A DNA stretch of 64,000 nt. Source: VBAS01 sp964444975 (lineage in GTDB: Bacteria; Bacteroidota; Bacteroidia; Chitinophagales; Chitinophagaceae). The notes under the pieces were generated by a model. It did not search any database, was not told the origin of the DNA, and saw only the letters and a list, made by a program, of their open reading frames with translations. A program made the translations under genes and the position numbers. Shown here one piece after another: positions 1 through 8,337 of this stretch. The stretch's first letter is position 1; each line of letters opens with the position of its first letter. The stretch covers positions 31,892 to 95,891 of the forward strand of contig CAYUJD010000004.1 in the NCBI GenBank assembly GCA_964444975.1, given 5' to 3'.

Positions 1-240
1 TTCTTTCTTTTCTGCCGGGGTTTCAGTTTTCACAAGGTCAGTTTTCTTTTCGCCAAAAAAATTATCCCACTGCCACCAGCCAAGTAAAGCAAGACCGGCA
101 AAGAAGAGGATGAAGAAAACCCTTCTCCTTTTTTTCCTGCGGATTCTTTCTTCCACTTTCTGCCACACCTCATCCGAGGGCTTCAGCCTGAGCCCCTGCA
201 GTTCGGAAGAAACTTTTTTCTCAAATTCATTTTCCGGCAT
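1..240 (-). CDS. Membrane-anchored protein downstream of ECF sigma factor (partial, C-terminus off the window)
   Basis: Only the first 80 codons are present. The N-terminus is charged and probably cytoplasmic, with MPENEFEKKV followed by a DEVW-containing helix. A basic RRKKRRR stretch precedes one hydrophobic segment at about residues 42-56, and then a Lys/Glu-rich start of a periplasmic part. The ATG at 238-240 overlaps the 3' end of the sigma-factor gene, so the two are probably translationally coupled. In Bacteroidota, proteins of this shape encoded directly after an ECF sigma gene are usually anti-sigma-like or small outer-membrane-barrel proteins with a single N-terminal membrane helix. 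Which of these this is cannot be decided without the rest of the gene. Confidence 0.7.
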   Translation of the reverse strand, partial: MPENEFEKKVSSELQGLRLKPSDEVWQKVEERIRRKKRRRVFFILFFAGLALLGWWQWDNFFGEKKTDLVKTETPAEKKE

Positions 241-790
241 ACGCACCAGTTTTAAGATTGATTTCATTTTTTTTTCTTAACCAGCTTATCAGCAATGCCC
301 TTGCCCTTGCATACTGCGAACGAGACGTGCCTTCATTTATGCCCAGCATCTTTCCTATTTCCACATGACTGTAGCCTTCCACGGCATGCAGGTTGAAAAT
401 TGTTTGATACCCAACCGGCAGCTGGCGGATAAGATCGGCCAGTTCTTTACCTGTTATTTTTAATTCCGGGTTATCATCCGCCACCGGGTGAAGGTTTTCG
501 TTCTCAAAAGAAAAATCATGATTGTAACGGGAATTTTTTTTCAGAAAATTCAGGGAAGTAGTCACCATGATGCGGCGTATCCAGGCGCCCAGTTCGCCTT
601 CGTATTTATATTGGTTCAGGTTTCTGAACACTTTTACAAACCCGTCCTGCAGCACGTCTTCTGCATCCTGCATCGATTTGGTGTAGCGGTAACAGACGCC
701 CAGCATCGTTTCGGCAAAATGATCATATAACTGCCGCTGGGCAGCAGGTATTCCCCGCAGGCAATCCCGTACCAGTTTGTTACAATCCAT
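227..790 (-). CDS. ECF-type RNA polymerase sigma factor, sigma-70 family
   Basis: The product of about 187 residues has both expected regions. Region 2 contains the YDHFAETMLGVCYRY helix and the DAEDVLQDGFVKVF core-binding and -10 segment. Region 4 contains LPVGYQTIFNLHAVEGYSH followed by the helix-turn-helix IGKMLGINEGTSRSQYARAR. The frame is open upstream to 838, but the extra 16 residues are Cys-rich and unlike the family, so the ATG at 788-790 (MDCNKLVRDCL) is preferred. The gene ends in TGA inside the start of the next gene, a normal sigma / regulator arrangement. It should direct RNA polymerase to a small regulon under the control of its downstream partner. The inducing signal cannot be read from the sequence. 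Confidence 0.93.
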   Translation of the reverse strand: MDCNKLVRDCLRGIPAAQRQLYDHFAETMLGVCYRYTKSMQDAEDVLQDGFVKVFRNLNQYKYEGELGAWIRRIMVTTSLNFLKKNSRYNHDFSFENENLHPVADDNPELKITGKELADLIRQLPVGYQTIFNLHAVEGYSHVEIGKMLGINEGTSRSQYARARALLISWLRKKNEINLKTGAYAGK

Positions 791-1012
791 TTTCCCGCTC
801 TTCTGTTGCTGACAACGGCTGCAGACACAACGTTGCATTCAATTATCAGCTCATATTTTTTATTAAGCAAATTAATCCTTAATTAAAACTGCTGAGTCAC
901 AACCTCATTCCCGCCTTATTCATGAAAACTTACTCTGTGCCAATATTTTTTATTTCACCGGGTCTTTTCACGGTTATTAAAACTCATTCATGCAAATACA
1001 AACACAGACCGC

Positions 1013-2776
1013 ATGAAACCCATCGCCCGACTGTTTTCAATCGTATTACTATCCGTAATAATTATTTCCTGTCAGCGGGAAGTTAAAACTGACATGCCCC
1101 TAAGTACGCCAGGCGCTGTTATTAATCCTACACCCGTTACAGGATCATTGACAGGTAAAGTAATGGATGAAAATAATGTAGCCGTAGCAGGTGCTACCGT
1201 AAAAACAGGAAATAGTACAACCACCACAGACAGCCGTGGATTATTCCGGTTCAGCAATATACAACTTGATAAATATGCCGCACTTGTGACAGTAGAAAAA
1301 AGCGGTTATTTCAAAGCCTTCCGCACTTTTTCAGCTTCAGCCAATGCTGTGAATTTTTTAAAAATGAAACTGGTACCCAAAATACTTGCCGGCACAATTG
1401 ATGCTGCAGCGGGAGGCAGCCTGGGTCTTCCGGATAATTCACGCATCACGTTGCCTGCTTCTGCAGTAGTGATAAAATCAAACAATCAGCCATACAGCGG
1501 CAATGTAAAAGTGTATGCCGCCGTCATTGATCCCACATCGCCTGACATTGCTCAAACTGTGCCCGGAAGTTTCCAGGCAAACGATGCAAACAATTACCGT
1601 GTGCTGCTGAAATCGTACGGCATGCTGGCCGTGGAGCTGGAAGGCAGCGGCGGCGAACAATTGCAGATAGCCAGTGGCAAAACAGCCAAACTCAGGTTTG
1701 CCATTCCTTCATCACTCCGTGCTACTGCTCCTTCTGCCATTGCACTTTGGTCAATTGATGAAACCACCGGCCTGTGGAAAGAAGAAGGCAGCGCAGCAAA
1801 AACAGGTGAGTACTACGAAGCAGATGTCAGCCATTTTTCGTTCTGGAACTGCGACATCAGCATTCCTACTATCTATCTTGAAATGACCATCGTAACGGCT
1901 GAAGGGCCTTTGCCTTTTACCCAAGTAAAAATTACACGCATAAACAATGGCGGCTCCAGTCATGGTTATACTGATTCGGCCGGGCATGTGGGCGGGCTGG
2001 TGCCAAAGAATGAACCGCTGCTGCTGGAAGTGATGAATACCTGCAACCAGCCTGTGTATTCACAAAACATCGGACCGTTCAGTTCCAACACAAATCTTGG
2101 CACCATCACGGTCACTATTCCGCCGTTAAGCTCATTGCAGATTACCGGCAGCGCTGTCGCCTGCAGCAATCAGCCTGTAACCAATGGCAATGCTTTAATT
2201 TATGTGGATGGAATTTTATACAACCAACCCATCAGCAATGGTAATTTTTCACTTACCATTACCCGCTGCAACAACAGCACTGTACAGGTGGAAGTGATTG
2301 CCATTGATAATGCAGCCAACCAGCAAAGCAATGCATGGACCGGCACCGCCACCACCGGCACGCTGAATACCGGAGCCATTACAGCCTGCGGCACTTCATC
2401 AGTCAGCTATATTGATTATACCGTTGATGGCAGCAACTTCAGCCTGAGCACTGCAAATGCCGGCGACTCCATTACCACTTATGGCGCCAACGGTACAACA
2501 CAGCAGGCTACGGCAGTTTTTGGTTTCCGAATCAGCCAGCCCAATATCAATATCAGCTTTTATACGCTGGGTGCAGCAGTTGGTACGTTTCCCCTGCAAT
2601 TTTTAACGGTGAATCAATACGACTCGGTAGCGCTGGTACTTCCCTTTAATGTTACGTTTACATCGTATGGTGCGCCCGGGCAGTTTATCGAAGGAAACCT
2701 GAGCGGACAGATAAGGGAGCTTGCCAATAATGCATTGCACACGGTGACAGCAAATTTCAGGGTGCGGCGACAATAA
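1013..2776 (+). CDS. Lipoprotein with carboxypeptidase-regulatory-like (CarboxypepD_reg) domain
   Basis: The 587-residue product begins with a short signal peptide ending in a lipobox (VIIISC, Cys at about 20), so it is probably lipid-anchored. Residues about 45-115 form a carboxypeptidase-regulatory-like beta-sandwich (GSLTGKVMDENNVAVAGATV, then TDSRGLFRF and KSGYFKAFRTF), as in many Bacteroidota surface proteins. The rest is beta-rich and Ser/Thr/Asn-rich, with a second possible sandwich near residues 290-360, and has no catalytic motif I recognise. The gene stands alone. It is divergent from the sigma-factor gene across about 220 bases and ends at a hairpin with a T run. A structural or adhesive surface role is inferred only from architecture. 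Confidence 0.8.
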   Translation: MKPIARLFSIVLLSVIIISCQREVKTDMPLSTPGAVINPTPVTGSLTGKVMDENNVAVAGATVKTGNSTTTTDSRGLFRFSNIQLDKYAALVTVEKSGYFKAFRTFSASANAVNFLKMKLVPKILAGTIDAAAGGSLGLPDNSRITLPASAVVIKSNNQPYSGNVKVYAAVIDPTSPDIAQTVPGSFQANDANNYRVLLKSYGMLAVELEGSGGEQLQIASGKTAKLRFAIPSSLRATAPSAIALWSIDETTGLWKEEGSAAKTGEYYEADVSHFSFWNCDISIPTIYLEMTIVTAEGPLPFTQVKITRINNGGSSHGYTDSAGHVGGLVPKNEPLLLEVMNTCNQPVYSQNIGPFSSNTNLGTITVTIPPLSSLQITGSAVACSNQPVTNGNALIYVDGILYNQPISNGNFSLTITRCNNSTVQVEVIAIDNAANQQSNAWTGTATTGTLNTGAITACGTSSVSYIDYTVDGSNFSLSTANAGDSITTYGANGTTQQATAVFGFRISQPNINISFYTLGAAVGTFPLQFLTVNQYDSVALVLPFNVTFTSYGAPGQFIEGNLSGQIRELANNALHTVTANFRVRRQ

Positions 2777-2795
2777 ATTTTCCTTGATAATACAG

Positions 2796-2828
2796 GGCAT
2801 GCAGCTTACAAAATTTGCATGCCTTTTT
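2796..2828 (+). terminator. Rho-independent terminator of the CarboxypepD_reg lipoprotein gene
   Basis: GGCATGC and GCATGCC form a perfect 7-bp stem around a 14-base loop, followed by five T. The hairpin starts 19 bases after the lipoprotein stop codon and overlaps the last codons of the convergent DeoR gene. Confidence 0.6.
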
Positions 2829-3552
2829 CTTTGTAGGGTTTAAAAATACTCTCGGAAGGATTCATTTCCGTCACCATAATATCCAGCTCATCCAGGCCGG
2901 CCACTTTTATTTTTTGCTGTGTATTTACTTTTTCGGCAATAGTGAGCACGGCTACTTTTTTCGATGCCTGTATCATGGCTTTTTTCACCTGTACCACATC
3001 CCAGTCGTTGTCGGTAAGGCCATGCTCCACATCAATGGCATTGATACCGAGAAAACAGATATCAGCATGTATTTGCTTTATTTTGGTGATGGCATCGCCG
3101 CCCACGGTGATTTTTGAATTTTTGGAAATACGGTCGCCGATAAAAATGACCTCGATAGCGGGGTGCTGAATATATTCAATTGCTGCCGGCAGGCTGCCTG
3201 TGAAAAAAGTGGCCCTCAGATGCTGCGGCAATGCCTTGGCCAGTTCGATGATGGTAGTGCCGCCGGTGGTCAACACAAACATCCCGTCGCGAATCAGTGT
3301 CACGGCTTTTTGGGCAATCAGTTTCTTTTTATCCTGCGAATAAACGCCGTTGGTCTGAAACGAAATATGAAATGACCTGGAAAGGGCGCCACCGTGCACT
3401 TTAATTATTTCTCCCGTTTCGGCCAACTCGGCCAGGTCGCGGCGGATGGTGTCTTCCGAAACGTTGATTGCCTCGCAGAGGTCGGATGTCAGCACCTTGT
3501 TATGCAGGTTTATTTCCCTGAGTATAAACTCCTGTCTCTCCTTTTTCAGCAT
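2806..3552 (-). CDS. DeoR/GlpR family transcriptional regulator
   Basis: The 248-residue product is the family's usual length. An N-terminal DeoR winged helix-turn-helix (LTSDLCEAINVSEDTIRRDL, about residues 18-40) is followed by the family's KVHGGALS segment. The C-terminal half is a DeoRC sugar-phosphate sensor domain with the TTGGTTIIELA loop and VGGDAI / FLGINAID segments. Such proteins repress operons for carbohydrate catabolism and are released by phosphorylated sugars. The gene is divergent from anmK across about 145 bases. It may therefore respond to an amino-sugar or cell-wall recycling intermediate, which is inference from position only. Confidence 0.93.
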   Translation of the reverse strand: MLKKERQEFILREINLHNKVLTSDLCEAINVSEDTIRRDLAELAETGEIIKVHGGALSRSFHISFQTNGVYSQDKKKLIAQKAVTLIRDGMFVLTTGGTTIIELAKALPQHLRATFFTGSLPAAIEYIQHPAIEVIFIGDRISKNSKITVGGDAITKIKQIHADICFLGINAIDVEHGLTDNDWDVVQVKKAMIQASKKVAVLTIAEKVNTQQKIKVAGLDELDIMVTEMNPSESIFKPYKEKGMQIL

Positions 3553-3697
3553 AAGGTCGTCTGGTGGTTTGGGTATCCGAAGCTAAACCAGATTTTTTAA
3601 AACCCGGCAAATAAATGCAGCATTTTTGGGAAAACCCCGCACAAACATTCATTTTACAGTTCCTGAACAGCTTCCTTAATGTAACTATATTTATCGC

Positions 3698-4897
3698 ATG
3701 AACAGCAATATTGAAAAGCTTGCCCGCATTTCATCGCTGCCCGAAAAAATCATCATCGGGCTGATGAGCGGCACCTCGTTCGACGGCTTGGACGTGGCGC
3801 TTTGCAAAATCAAAGACAGCGGAACCGCGACCCGGGTTGAATTGCTGCAATTTGAAACCGTGACTTATTCAGAAGATTTTAAGGAAGAACTAAAATCCGT
3901 TTTCAGCCGACATGATGCTGAGCTTGAAAAAGTTTGCCTGCTGAATGCCTGGGTGGCTATTCAGCATGCAGCCATCGTAAACGGTTGCCTGCGCAAATGG
4001 AAGATGGACAAAAACGAAGTGCACCTGCTTGCCAGCCATGGGCAAACCATTTACCACGCACCGAAATTTTTGCATGGCCGGGAAAAATTTCCAAACGCCA
4101 CCTTGCAGATTGGCGACGGCGATCATATTGCCGTGCACACGGGCATTATCACAGTAAGCGATTTCAGGCAGAAGCATATTGCGGCCGGCGGCGAAGGCGC
4201 CCCGCTGGCTGTGTATGGTGATTATCTTTTATTTTCTAAAAAAGGCGAAACGAGAATCATGCTGAATATCGGCGGCATAGCCAACTTCACTTACCTGCCC
4301 GCCAGTATGGACGCTGCCAAAGTGTTCAGTACGGATGTGGGACCGGGCAATACGATGATGGATGCTTATGTGCAGAAAAATTTTCCGGGAAAATATTTTG
4401 ATGAAGATGCAGCCATTGCCCGAAAAGGAAAAATCAACCATGAGCTTTTGATGCAATTGAAAAATCATCCGTTCTTTTCAGAAGATTTTCCAAAAACCAT
4501 CGGACCGGAGTTGTTCAATCTTTCTTACCTGTATGCATCCATGGAAAAATCGGGAACAACAACTTTAGCGCCGGAAGATGTGATGGCCACACTCAATCGC
4601 TTTTCCGCCGATATGATTGCCGAAGCAATTAAAAGAACAACGGGGGATGTTAGCATTTCGGTTTATACCAGCGGCGGCGGCATGCACAACCCGCTGCTGA
4701 TGGAAAACCTGCAAGAGCAACTGCCGGCTGCAAAATTTCAAACCACCGGGGCGCTGCACATACCGCCGGATGCAAAGGAAGCAGTGCTGTTTGCACTGCT
4801 TGCCAATGAATGTGTTTGCGGCGAAAAAATTAATTTGGGCGCCGGGAGAGTAAAAGTGCCTTCGGTTCTGATGGGGAAAATAAGTTTCCCGGCTTAA
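3698..4897 (+). CDS. anmK: Anhydro-N-acetylmuramic acid kinase
   Basis: This enzyme phosphorylates and opens 1,6-anhydro-MurNAc to MurNAc-6-phosphate in cytoplasmic peptidoglycan recycling. The 399-residue protein carries the family's N-terminal phosphate-binding loop GLMSGTSFDGLDVALC (about residues 22-37). It also has the ASHGQTIYH segment, the LNIGGIANFTYLP strand, the DVGPGNTMMDAYV loop and the C-terminal TSGGGMHNPLLM motif. It starts with ATG and ends three bases before the convergent stop of the DUF2911 gene. Divergence from a DeoR regulator suggests local control. No murQ or muropeptide permease lies nearby in the window. Confidence 0.96.
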   Translation: MNSNIEKLARISSLPEKIIIGLMSGTSFDGLDVALCKIKDSGTATRVELLQFETVTYSEDFKEELKSVFSRHDAELEKVCLLNAWVAIQHAAIVNGCLRKWKMDKNEVHLLASHGQTIYHAPKFLHGREKFPNATLQIGDGDHIAVHTGIITVSDFRQKHIAAGGEGAPLAVYGDYLLFSKKGETRIMLNIGGIANFTYLPASMDAAKVFSTDVGPGNTMMDAYVQKNFPGKYFDEDAAIARKGKINHELLMQLKNHPFFSEDFPKTIGPELFNLSYLYASMEKSGTTTLAPEDVMATLNRFSADMIAEAIKRTTGDVSISVYTSGGGMHNPLLMENLQEQLPAAKFQTTGALHIPPDAKEAVLFALLANECVCGEKINLGAGRVKVPSVLMGKISFPA

Positions 4898-4900
4898 GTA

Positions 4901-5407
4901 CTACTGCACATTGAAATCAACCTGTATATCGCCCCACATCAGCGATACCTTGCCATCCTTGCCGATTGCAAAAGTCATTTTTTCAGTAAAGGCCGATGTT
5001 TTACCGGGAGTCACTTTTACCCGCAACGCATCATCTGCTTCTTTGTAGTTGGTCCCCCATTGATTCCATTTTTTATTAAAAATTATTACCCACTCTGCTT
5101 CACCCGGTATGCTGTACAGGCCATACTTGCCTGCGGCCAGCGGCTGACCTTCTATGTTTACTTCTTTACTGACCTCAAAAACGGTTGCTTCGTTGGCGCC
5201 GGTTCTCCATACTTTTCCGTAAGGGGCTATTTCTTTTCCTATAGTACGGCCTTTCACTGACGGCTGGCTGTAATCAATGGTAATGGTAACACCGGAATCG
5301 GTAGTTTCAGTAACCACGGCCGGCGGGCTCGGTCTTTTTGATTTATCGCCCTGCCCGCAGGCAGTCAAACTGACAAAAGCTGCAATGCACAGAATAGTTT
5401 GTTTCAT
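4901..5407 (-). CDS. DUF2911 domain lipoprotein
   Basis: This 168-residue protein has a short signal peptide with lipobox LTAC (Cys at about 17), then a low-complexity Lys/Ser/Pro linker. The DUF2911 fold follows, marked by DYSQPSVKGRTIG, GKVWRTGANEAT and the AGKYGLYSIPGEAEWVIIFNK segment. The domain is common in Bacteroidota and its biochemical role is unknown. It is transcribed in the same direction as the SRPBCC gene upstream, about 50 bases away, so the two may be co-transcribed. Its 3' end abuts anmK tail to tail. Confidence 0.88.
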   Translation of the reverse strand: MKQTILCIAAFVSLTACGQGDKSKRPSPPAVVTETTDSGVTITIDYSQPSVKGRTIGKEIAPYGKVWRTGANEATVFEVSKEVNIEGQPLAAGKYGLYSIPGEAEWVIIFNKKWNQWGTNYKEADDALRVKVTPGKTSAFTEKMTFAIGKDGKVSLMWGDIQVDFNVQ

Positions 5408-5458
5408 AAAAAAATATTTTTTAGACGTTAAAATTACAATGCAGAAAATTACAGGTTG

Positions 5459-5974
5459 TCAGTTTAATGACGAATGGTTTTCTTCCAGCAGCGCTTTCAG
5501 GTTGCTGAGTCCCTGCTCCATCTGCACACCGTAAATGTTTTCATAAAAAAGCGATTTGAACTTCTCCCACGGGTACCAGCGCAGCCGGAAATCCATGTAC
5601 CACTGCAGGGTAAGTGAATCACTCCCGGCATGATGCAGCAGCTTAATACCGCTGACTACCGGCCTGCCCTTGTCTTTCTTCAGTTCGGTAATTATTTCAT
5701 CCGGCTTTTTTTCAAGCAGGGTGATGGTATTATCTTTTATTCTCAAATCCCCGTTTTGCAAAACAACAATTTCATTTTGCGGCAGCTCTTTCAGCGCCGG
5801 GTGCCATTGTTTCCAGGCTGGCAAATCGGCTACATAACGAAAAACAGTTTCATCTTGCGCCATTACATTCACCGCTTTTGAAATCCTGATATTGGATGGA
5901 ATAAAAAGCGAAAACGCCGTGATCAGCAGGAAGAGAAAAATAAAACTCAGTATGGCCAATTTTAGTGCACGCAT
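5459..5974 (-). CDS. SRPBCC (START/polyketide-cyclase-like) family protein with N-terminal membrane anchor
   Basis: The 171-residue protein has a hydrophobic helix at residues about 8-26. A compact domain follows that begins with NIRISKAVNVMAQDETVFRYVADLP and a KQWHPALKEL segment, as in SRPBCC hydrophobic-ligand-binding folds. It ends with a WYPWEKFKSLFYENIYG helix over the presumed cavity. No catalytic residues can be assigned. Proteins of this type in Bacteroidota are typically small membrane-tethered cyclase/dehydrase-like proteins of unknown ligand. Confidence 0.78.
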   Translation of the reverse strand: MRALKLAILSFIFLFLLITAFSLFIPSNIRISKAVNVMAQDETVFRYVADLPAWKQWHPALKELPQNEIVVLQNGDLRIKDNTITLLEKKPDEIITELKKDKGRPVVSGIKLLHHAGSDSLTLQWYMDFRLRWYPWEKFKSLFYENIYGVQMEQGLSNLKALLEENHSSLN

Positions 5975-6120
5975 ATTTTTTCAGAAGTCAGATGGAAAAG
6001 TCTGAGGTCTGAGGTCAGATGCCGGATTTGCTTGAGAATAATTTACACCCGTTATTATTTTAAAAATCCTCCAACTGAACATCCACTCACTCATGCCTCA
6101 GGTCTCACAATTCACACTCA

Positions 6121-6158
6121 CCCTCCAGCGCCCCTGAATGTCGGGGGCATCCGGAGGG
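6121..6158. repeat. Strong imperfect hairpin downstream of the ABC-2 permease gene
   Basis: CCCTCC pairs with GGAGGG and, inside it, GCCCC with GGGGC, giving a long two-part stem about 25 bases past the permease stop. No T run follows on either strand, so it is more like a REP-type or mRNA-stabilising hairpin than a simple terminator. Confidence 0.5.
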
Positions 6159-6181
6159 CAGACAACTATAACCTATAAACC

Positions 6182-7288
6182 TCACTCCCACCTAAACACT
6201 TTTATGGCCACCACATACACCGCCACCCCCCAGAGGGCAAGAATGCCGATTTGCTTCAGGCAATCGTTAAGATGGGCGCCTTCAAAGGCCACGTTGCGCA
6301 TGGCATCATTCATGTGTTTCAGCGGCATCCCATCGGCAATGGTTTTTAGCCATTTTGGAAAAACATCGGTTGAAAAAAAAGTACCCCCGATGAGGAACTG
6401 CGGCAGCGTAATGATATTGGCCAGCGGCGGAATGGCGCTTTCGCTTTTGGCCACGCTGCTTACAATAAAACCAAAACCCATGAACACCACCAGGCCGAGC
6501 AAACTCAGCAGCATCAGCTCAATAAAAGTGATGAAACCGTAAACCAGCGTAAACTTAAAAGCAAAATGTCCCAGCAGCAGGATAACCACGGCGGTTATCA
6601 TGCCAAACAGCACCCGGCTGATGGCCTCGCCCAGCACGATAAAGGGGCGGCGGATAGGCGTGGCAAAAAAACGTTTCAGCACCAGCGTTTGCCGCAGGTT
6701 GAAAAAAATAAATGCCACGCCAAACACACCGGCGCTTAACAATGAAAAACCCAGCTGGCCCGGCAGTATAAAATCAATGGTGCGGTAGCGGCGGCCGGGA
6801 ATCCGCATTACTTCATTATTCACTACGGCGATGGTGGGAATATCAGGAAACTGTTTTTCATTGATGGATTTTATCATGCCGTCGAGGATGGAGCGCAGCA
6901 CTTCGATATTCTGCGGGTTCACGGCGTCGGATGTTTTGATGTGGATGATGACGGGTGCCATACTGCCGGCAGTTTTTTCCATATTAACGATGGCCGATAG
7001 TCTTCCTTTTTCCAGGTCGCGGAGTAGCGCTGCAGCATCTTTTTCAATGATAATAAGTCCGGGGATGGTGAGCAGTTGCCGGTAAACAATATTTGAAGTA
7101 TCTGAGTTTTTTTCAAAAGCAATGCGCAGCGCCACCCGGCTGCCGCTGCCGATGAAGCCAAACACCAGGATAAATATCAGCGGAAACACGAAGCTGAAAG
7201 TAACCGCCGAGGGGCTTCGGAACACAGCCGTAAGACTTCCTTTGGCAATAGCCATCATGGCACGTAGCTGGCTGTATGGTTTTTGCAT
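6182..7288 (-). CDS. ABC-2 type transporter permease
   Basis: The 368-residue product has the DrrB/YhhJ-like layout. There is one N-terminal membrane helix (about 25-45, with FSFVFPLIFILVFGFIG), then an extracytoplasmic domain of about 130 residues. Five more hydrophobic segments follow between about 175 and 365, including the LPGQLGFSLLSAGVFGVAFIFF and NIITLPQFLIGGTFFSTDVFP segments. The family exports lipids, polysaccharides or drugs and needs a separate ATP-binding subunit. None is encoded next to it; the neighbouring genes are an SRPBCC protein and an AT-rich unrecognised region. The partner must lie elsewhere or the gene has lost it. Confidence 0.9.
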   Translation of the reverse strand: MQKPYSQLRAMMAIAKGSLTAVFRSPSAVTFSFVFPLIFILVFGFIGSGSRVALRIAFEKNSDTSNIVYRQLLTIPGLIIIEKDAAALLRDLEKGRLSAIVNMEKTAGSMAPVIIHIKTSDAVNPQNIEVLRSILDGMIKSINEKQFPDIPTIAVVNNEVMRIPGRRYRTIDFILPGQLGFSLLSAGVFGVAFIFFNLRQTLVLKRFFATPIRRPFIVLGEAISRVLFGMITAVVILLLGHFAFKFTLVYGFITFIELMLLSLLGLVVFMGFGFIVSSVAKSESAIPPLANIITLPQFLIGGTFFSTDVFPKWLKTIADGMPLKHMNDAMRNVAFEGAHLNDCLKQIGILALWGVAVYVVAIKVFRWE

Positions 7289-7489
7289 TTATAATTTGAT
7301 TGAACAGCAAATGTAAGGGGATGGAGGGATTTGGGGGCTGTTCTCACGAAGTATTGAGGCATTGTTTAATACTTATCCAGCCGCCATTGCCATTTAATAG
7401 TTGCGCATAATTCAGTATTTTTATTTAATAGCTGTGGATAATATTCTCACAGAGTGGCGTTGTGTGCAATCGTAAGTTTCTCCACGTAA

Positions 7490-7696
7490 ATGATCAAATT
7501 ACCTGATAATAACCAATGGGCATTCGACAATATCAAGGCTGTTGATCCAATACGAGCCAATAGACTTGAAAACTCGGCAACTACCGAACAGATTGTTGAC
7601 AGTATTTTGAAAGCGTTTAAAGATGTACTTGATGCAAAAAAGTCTTATTTGGATGTGAGCCAGCAGAGAAAACTCCAGAAGATTCTCGTATTGTAA
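7490..7696 (+). CDS. Unrecognised 68-residue protein, possible first part of a -1 frameshifted gene
   Basis: ATG-started frame, MIKLPDNNQW through to an amphipathic Lys/Gln-rich C-terminus. I do not recognise it. The surrounding bases are much richer in A and T than the flanking sppA and permease genes, which suggests acquisition. Codons 50-51 lie in the heptamer A_AAA_AAG, and the -1 frame is open from just before that point to 8187. The short product may therefore be complete, or the first part of a protein of about 231 residues, or a victim of a miscounted homopolymer. Confidence 0.45.
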   Translation: MIKLPDNNQWAFDNIKAVDPIRANRLENSATTEQIVDSILKAFKDVLDAKKSYLDVSQQRKLQKILVL

Positions 7697-8187
7697 TACA
7701 ATTTCAAATTGATGAAAAATTATTTGATATTTTTTTCAACTCTCGATATGGGTATAGAGCGCATTACTGGATAAGTGGAAAGCTTGGAACTGAATTTAAT
7801 TATCGAATCATTAAGGCCTTTTGTAAAATACTAAACAAATCTCTGGGAGACAAAGTTGTTGTTCGAAAATTAAATATCGAGTATGATGATTTAGGAACGA
7901 TGACTATAGCTAAATCGGGTTTACTGAAATCATTAAACAACGAGTCATCGAAAATTTGGCCGTGTACCAAAAGGATTCGAGTAAATGATAAATCTCAAGT
8001 TCTTCCGCTGGGAGTTACGGATCCAAAGTTAATTATTGAATCAACAAAAGAATGGTCTGGTTTATACAGAGCCCGTGAAGACGCCTGGCTTGATGTTAAA
8101 GGCGCATTCTTTGGAAAGAATGAACCCTATCAAGTAAAAACAGTTAAAGAACGAGAGGAAAGTCTACATGAAAATGGAGAAGCCTAA
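7633..8187 (+). CDS. Unrecognised reading frame, -1 relative to and overlapping the 68-residue ORF
   Basis: This frame has no stop from 7633 to the TAA at 8187. Its translation looks like a real globular protein: RIVIQFQIDEKLFDIFF, an aromatic-rich YGYRAHYWISGK segment, and later EWSGLYRAREDAWLDVKG. The only ATG is late, at 7900, leaving about 70 good-looking codons upstream of it. Translation must therefore begin at a rare start, arrive by -1 frameshift from the upstream frame at 7636-7642, or the sequence lacks one A in that run. No family is recognised and nothing in it resembles an IS3-type transposase. Confidence 0.45.
   Translation, partial: CKKVLFGCEPAEKTPEDSRIVIQFQIDEKLFDIFFNSRYGYRAHYWISGKLGTEFNYRIIKAFCKILNKSLGDKVVVRKLNIEYDDLGTMTIAKSGLLKSLNNESSKIWPCTKRIRVNDKSQVLPLGVTDPKLIIESTKEWSGLYRAREDAWLDVKGAFFGKNEPYQVKTVKEREESLHENGEA
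7636..7642 (+). promoter_or_regulatory. Candidate -1 ribosomal slippery heptamer A_AAA_AAG
   Basis: In the frame of the 68-residue ORF the codons read GCA AAA AAG, so the heptamer A_AAA_AAG is in exactly the register used by dnaX and by several insertion sequences for -1 frameshifting. A -1 slip enters the open downstream frame. An AGAG-containing purine stretch lies downstream rather than upstream, and I see no obvious stimulatory stem-loop. Confidence is therefore moderate, and a simple homopolymer error remains possible. Confidence 0.35.
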
Positions 8188-8275
8188 TTTTAAGCGATTG
8201 TACAAAACAACAGGATACTATCTCTATACGCCATTAGAGAAGGATCATATCATTCAATCATATATATTCTTTTGA
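8168..8275 (+). CDS. Possible 35-residue protein overlapping the upstream unknown ORF
   Basis: ATG at 8168 and TGA ending at 8275 enclose MKMEKPNFKRLYKTTGYYLY and a basic, aromatic continuation. It overlaps the 3' end of the preceding frame by 20 bases, as in translationally coupled pairs, and lies in the same AT-rich island. Length and lack of a recognised family keep confidence low. Confidence 0.25.
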   Translation: MKMEKPNFKRLYKTTGYYLYTPLEKDHIIQSYIFF

Positions 8276-8337
8276 AAGCAGAAAATAATGGCAGGATTAC
8301 TCAAATGCCCCTTGCTTCAAAAAATTCTCGGCTTCCC

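Noticed and set aside
7490..8187. IS3-type transposase orfA/orfB with its usual A_AAA_AAG frameshift
   Set aside because: Neither frame has a transposase helix-turn-helix or a DDE core, and there are no terminal inverted repeats nearby.
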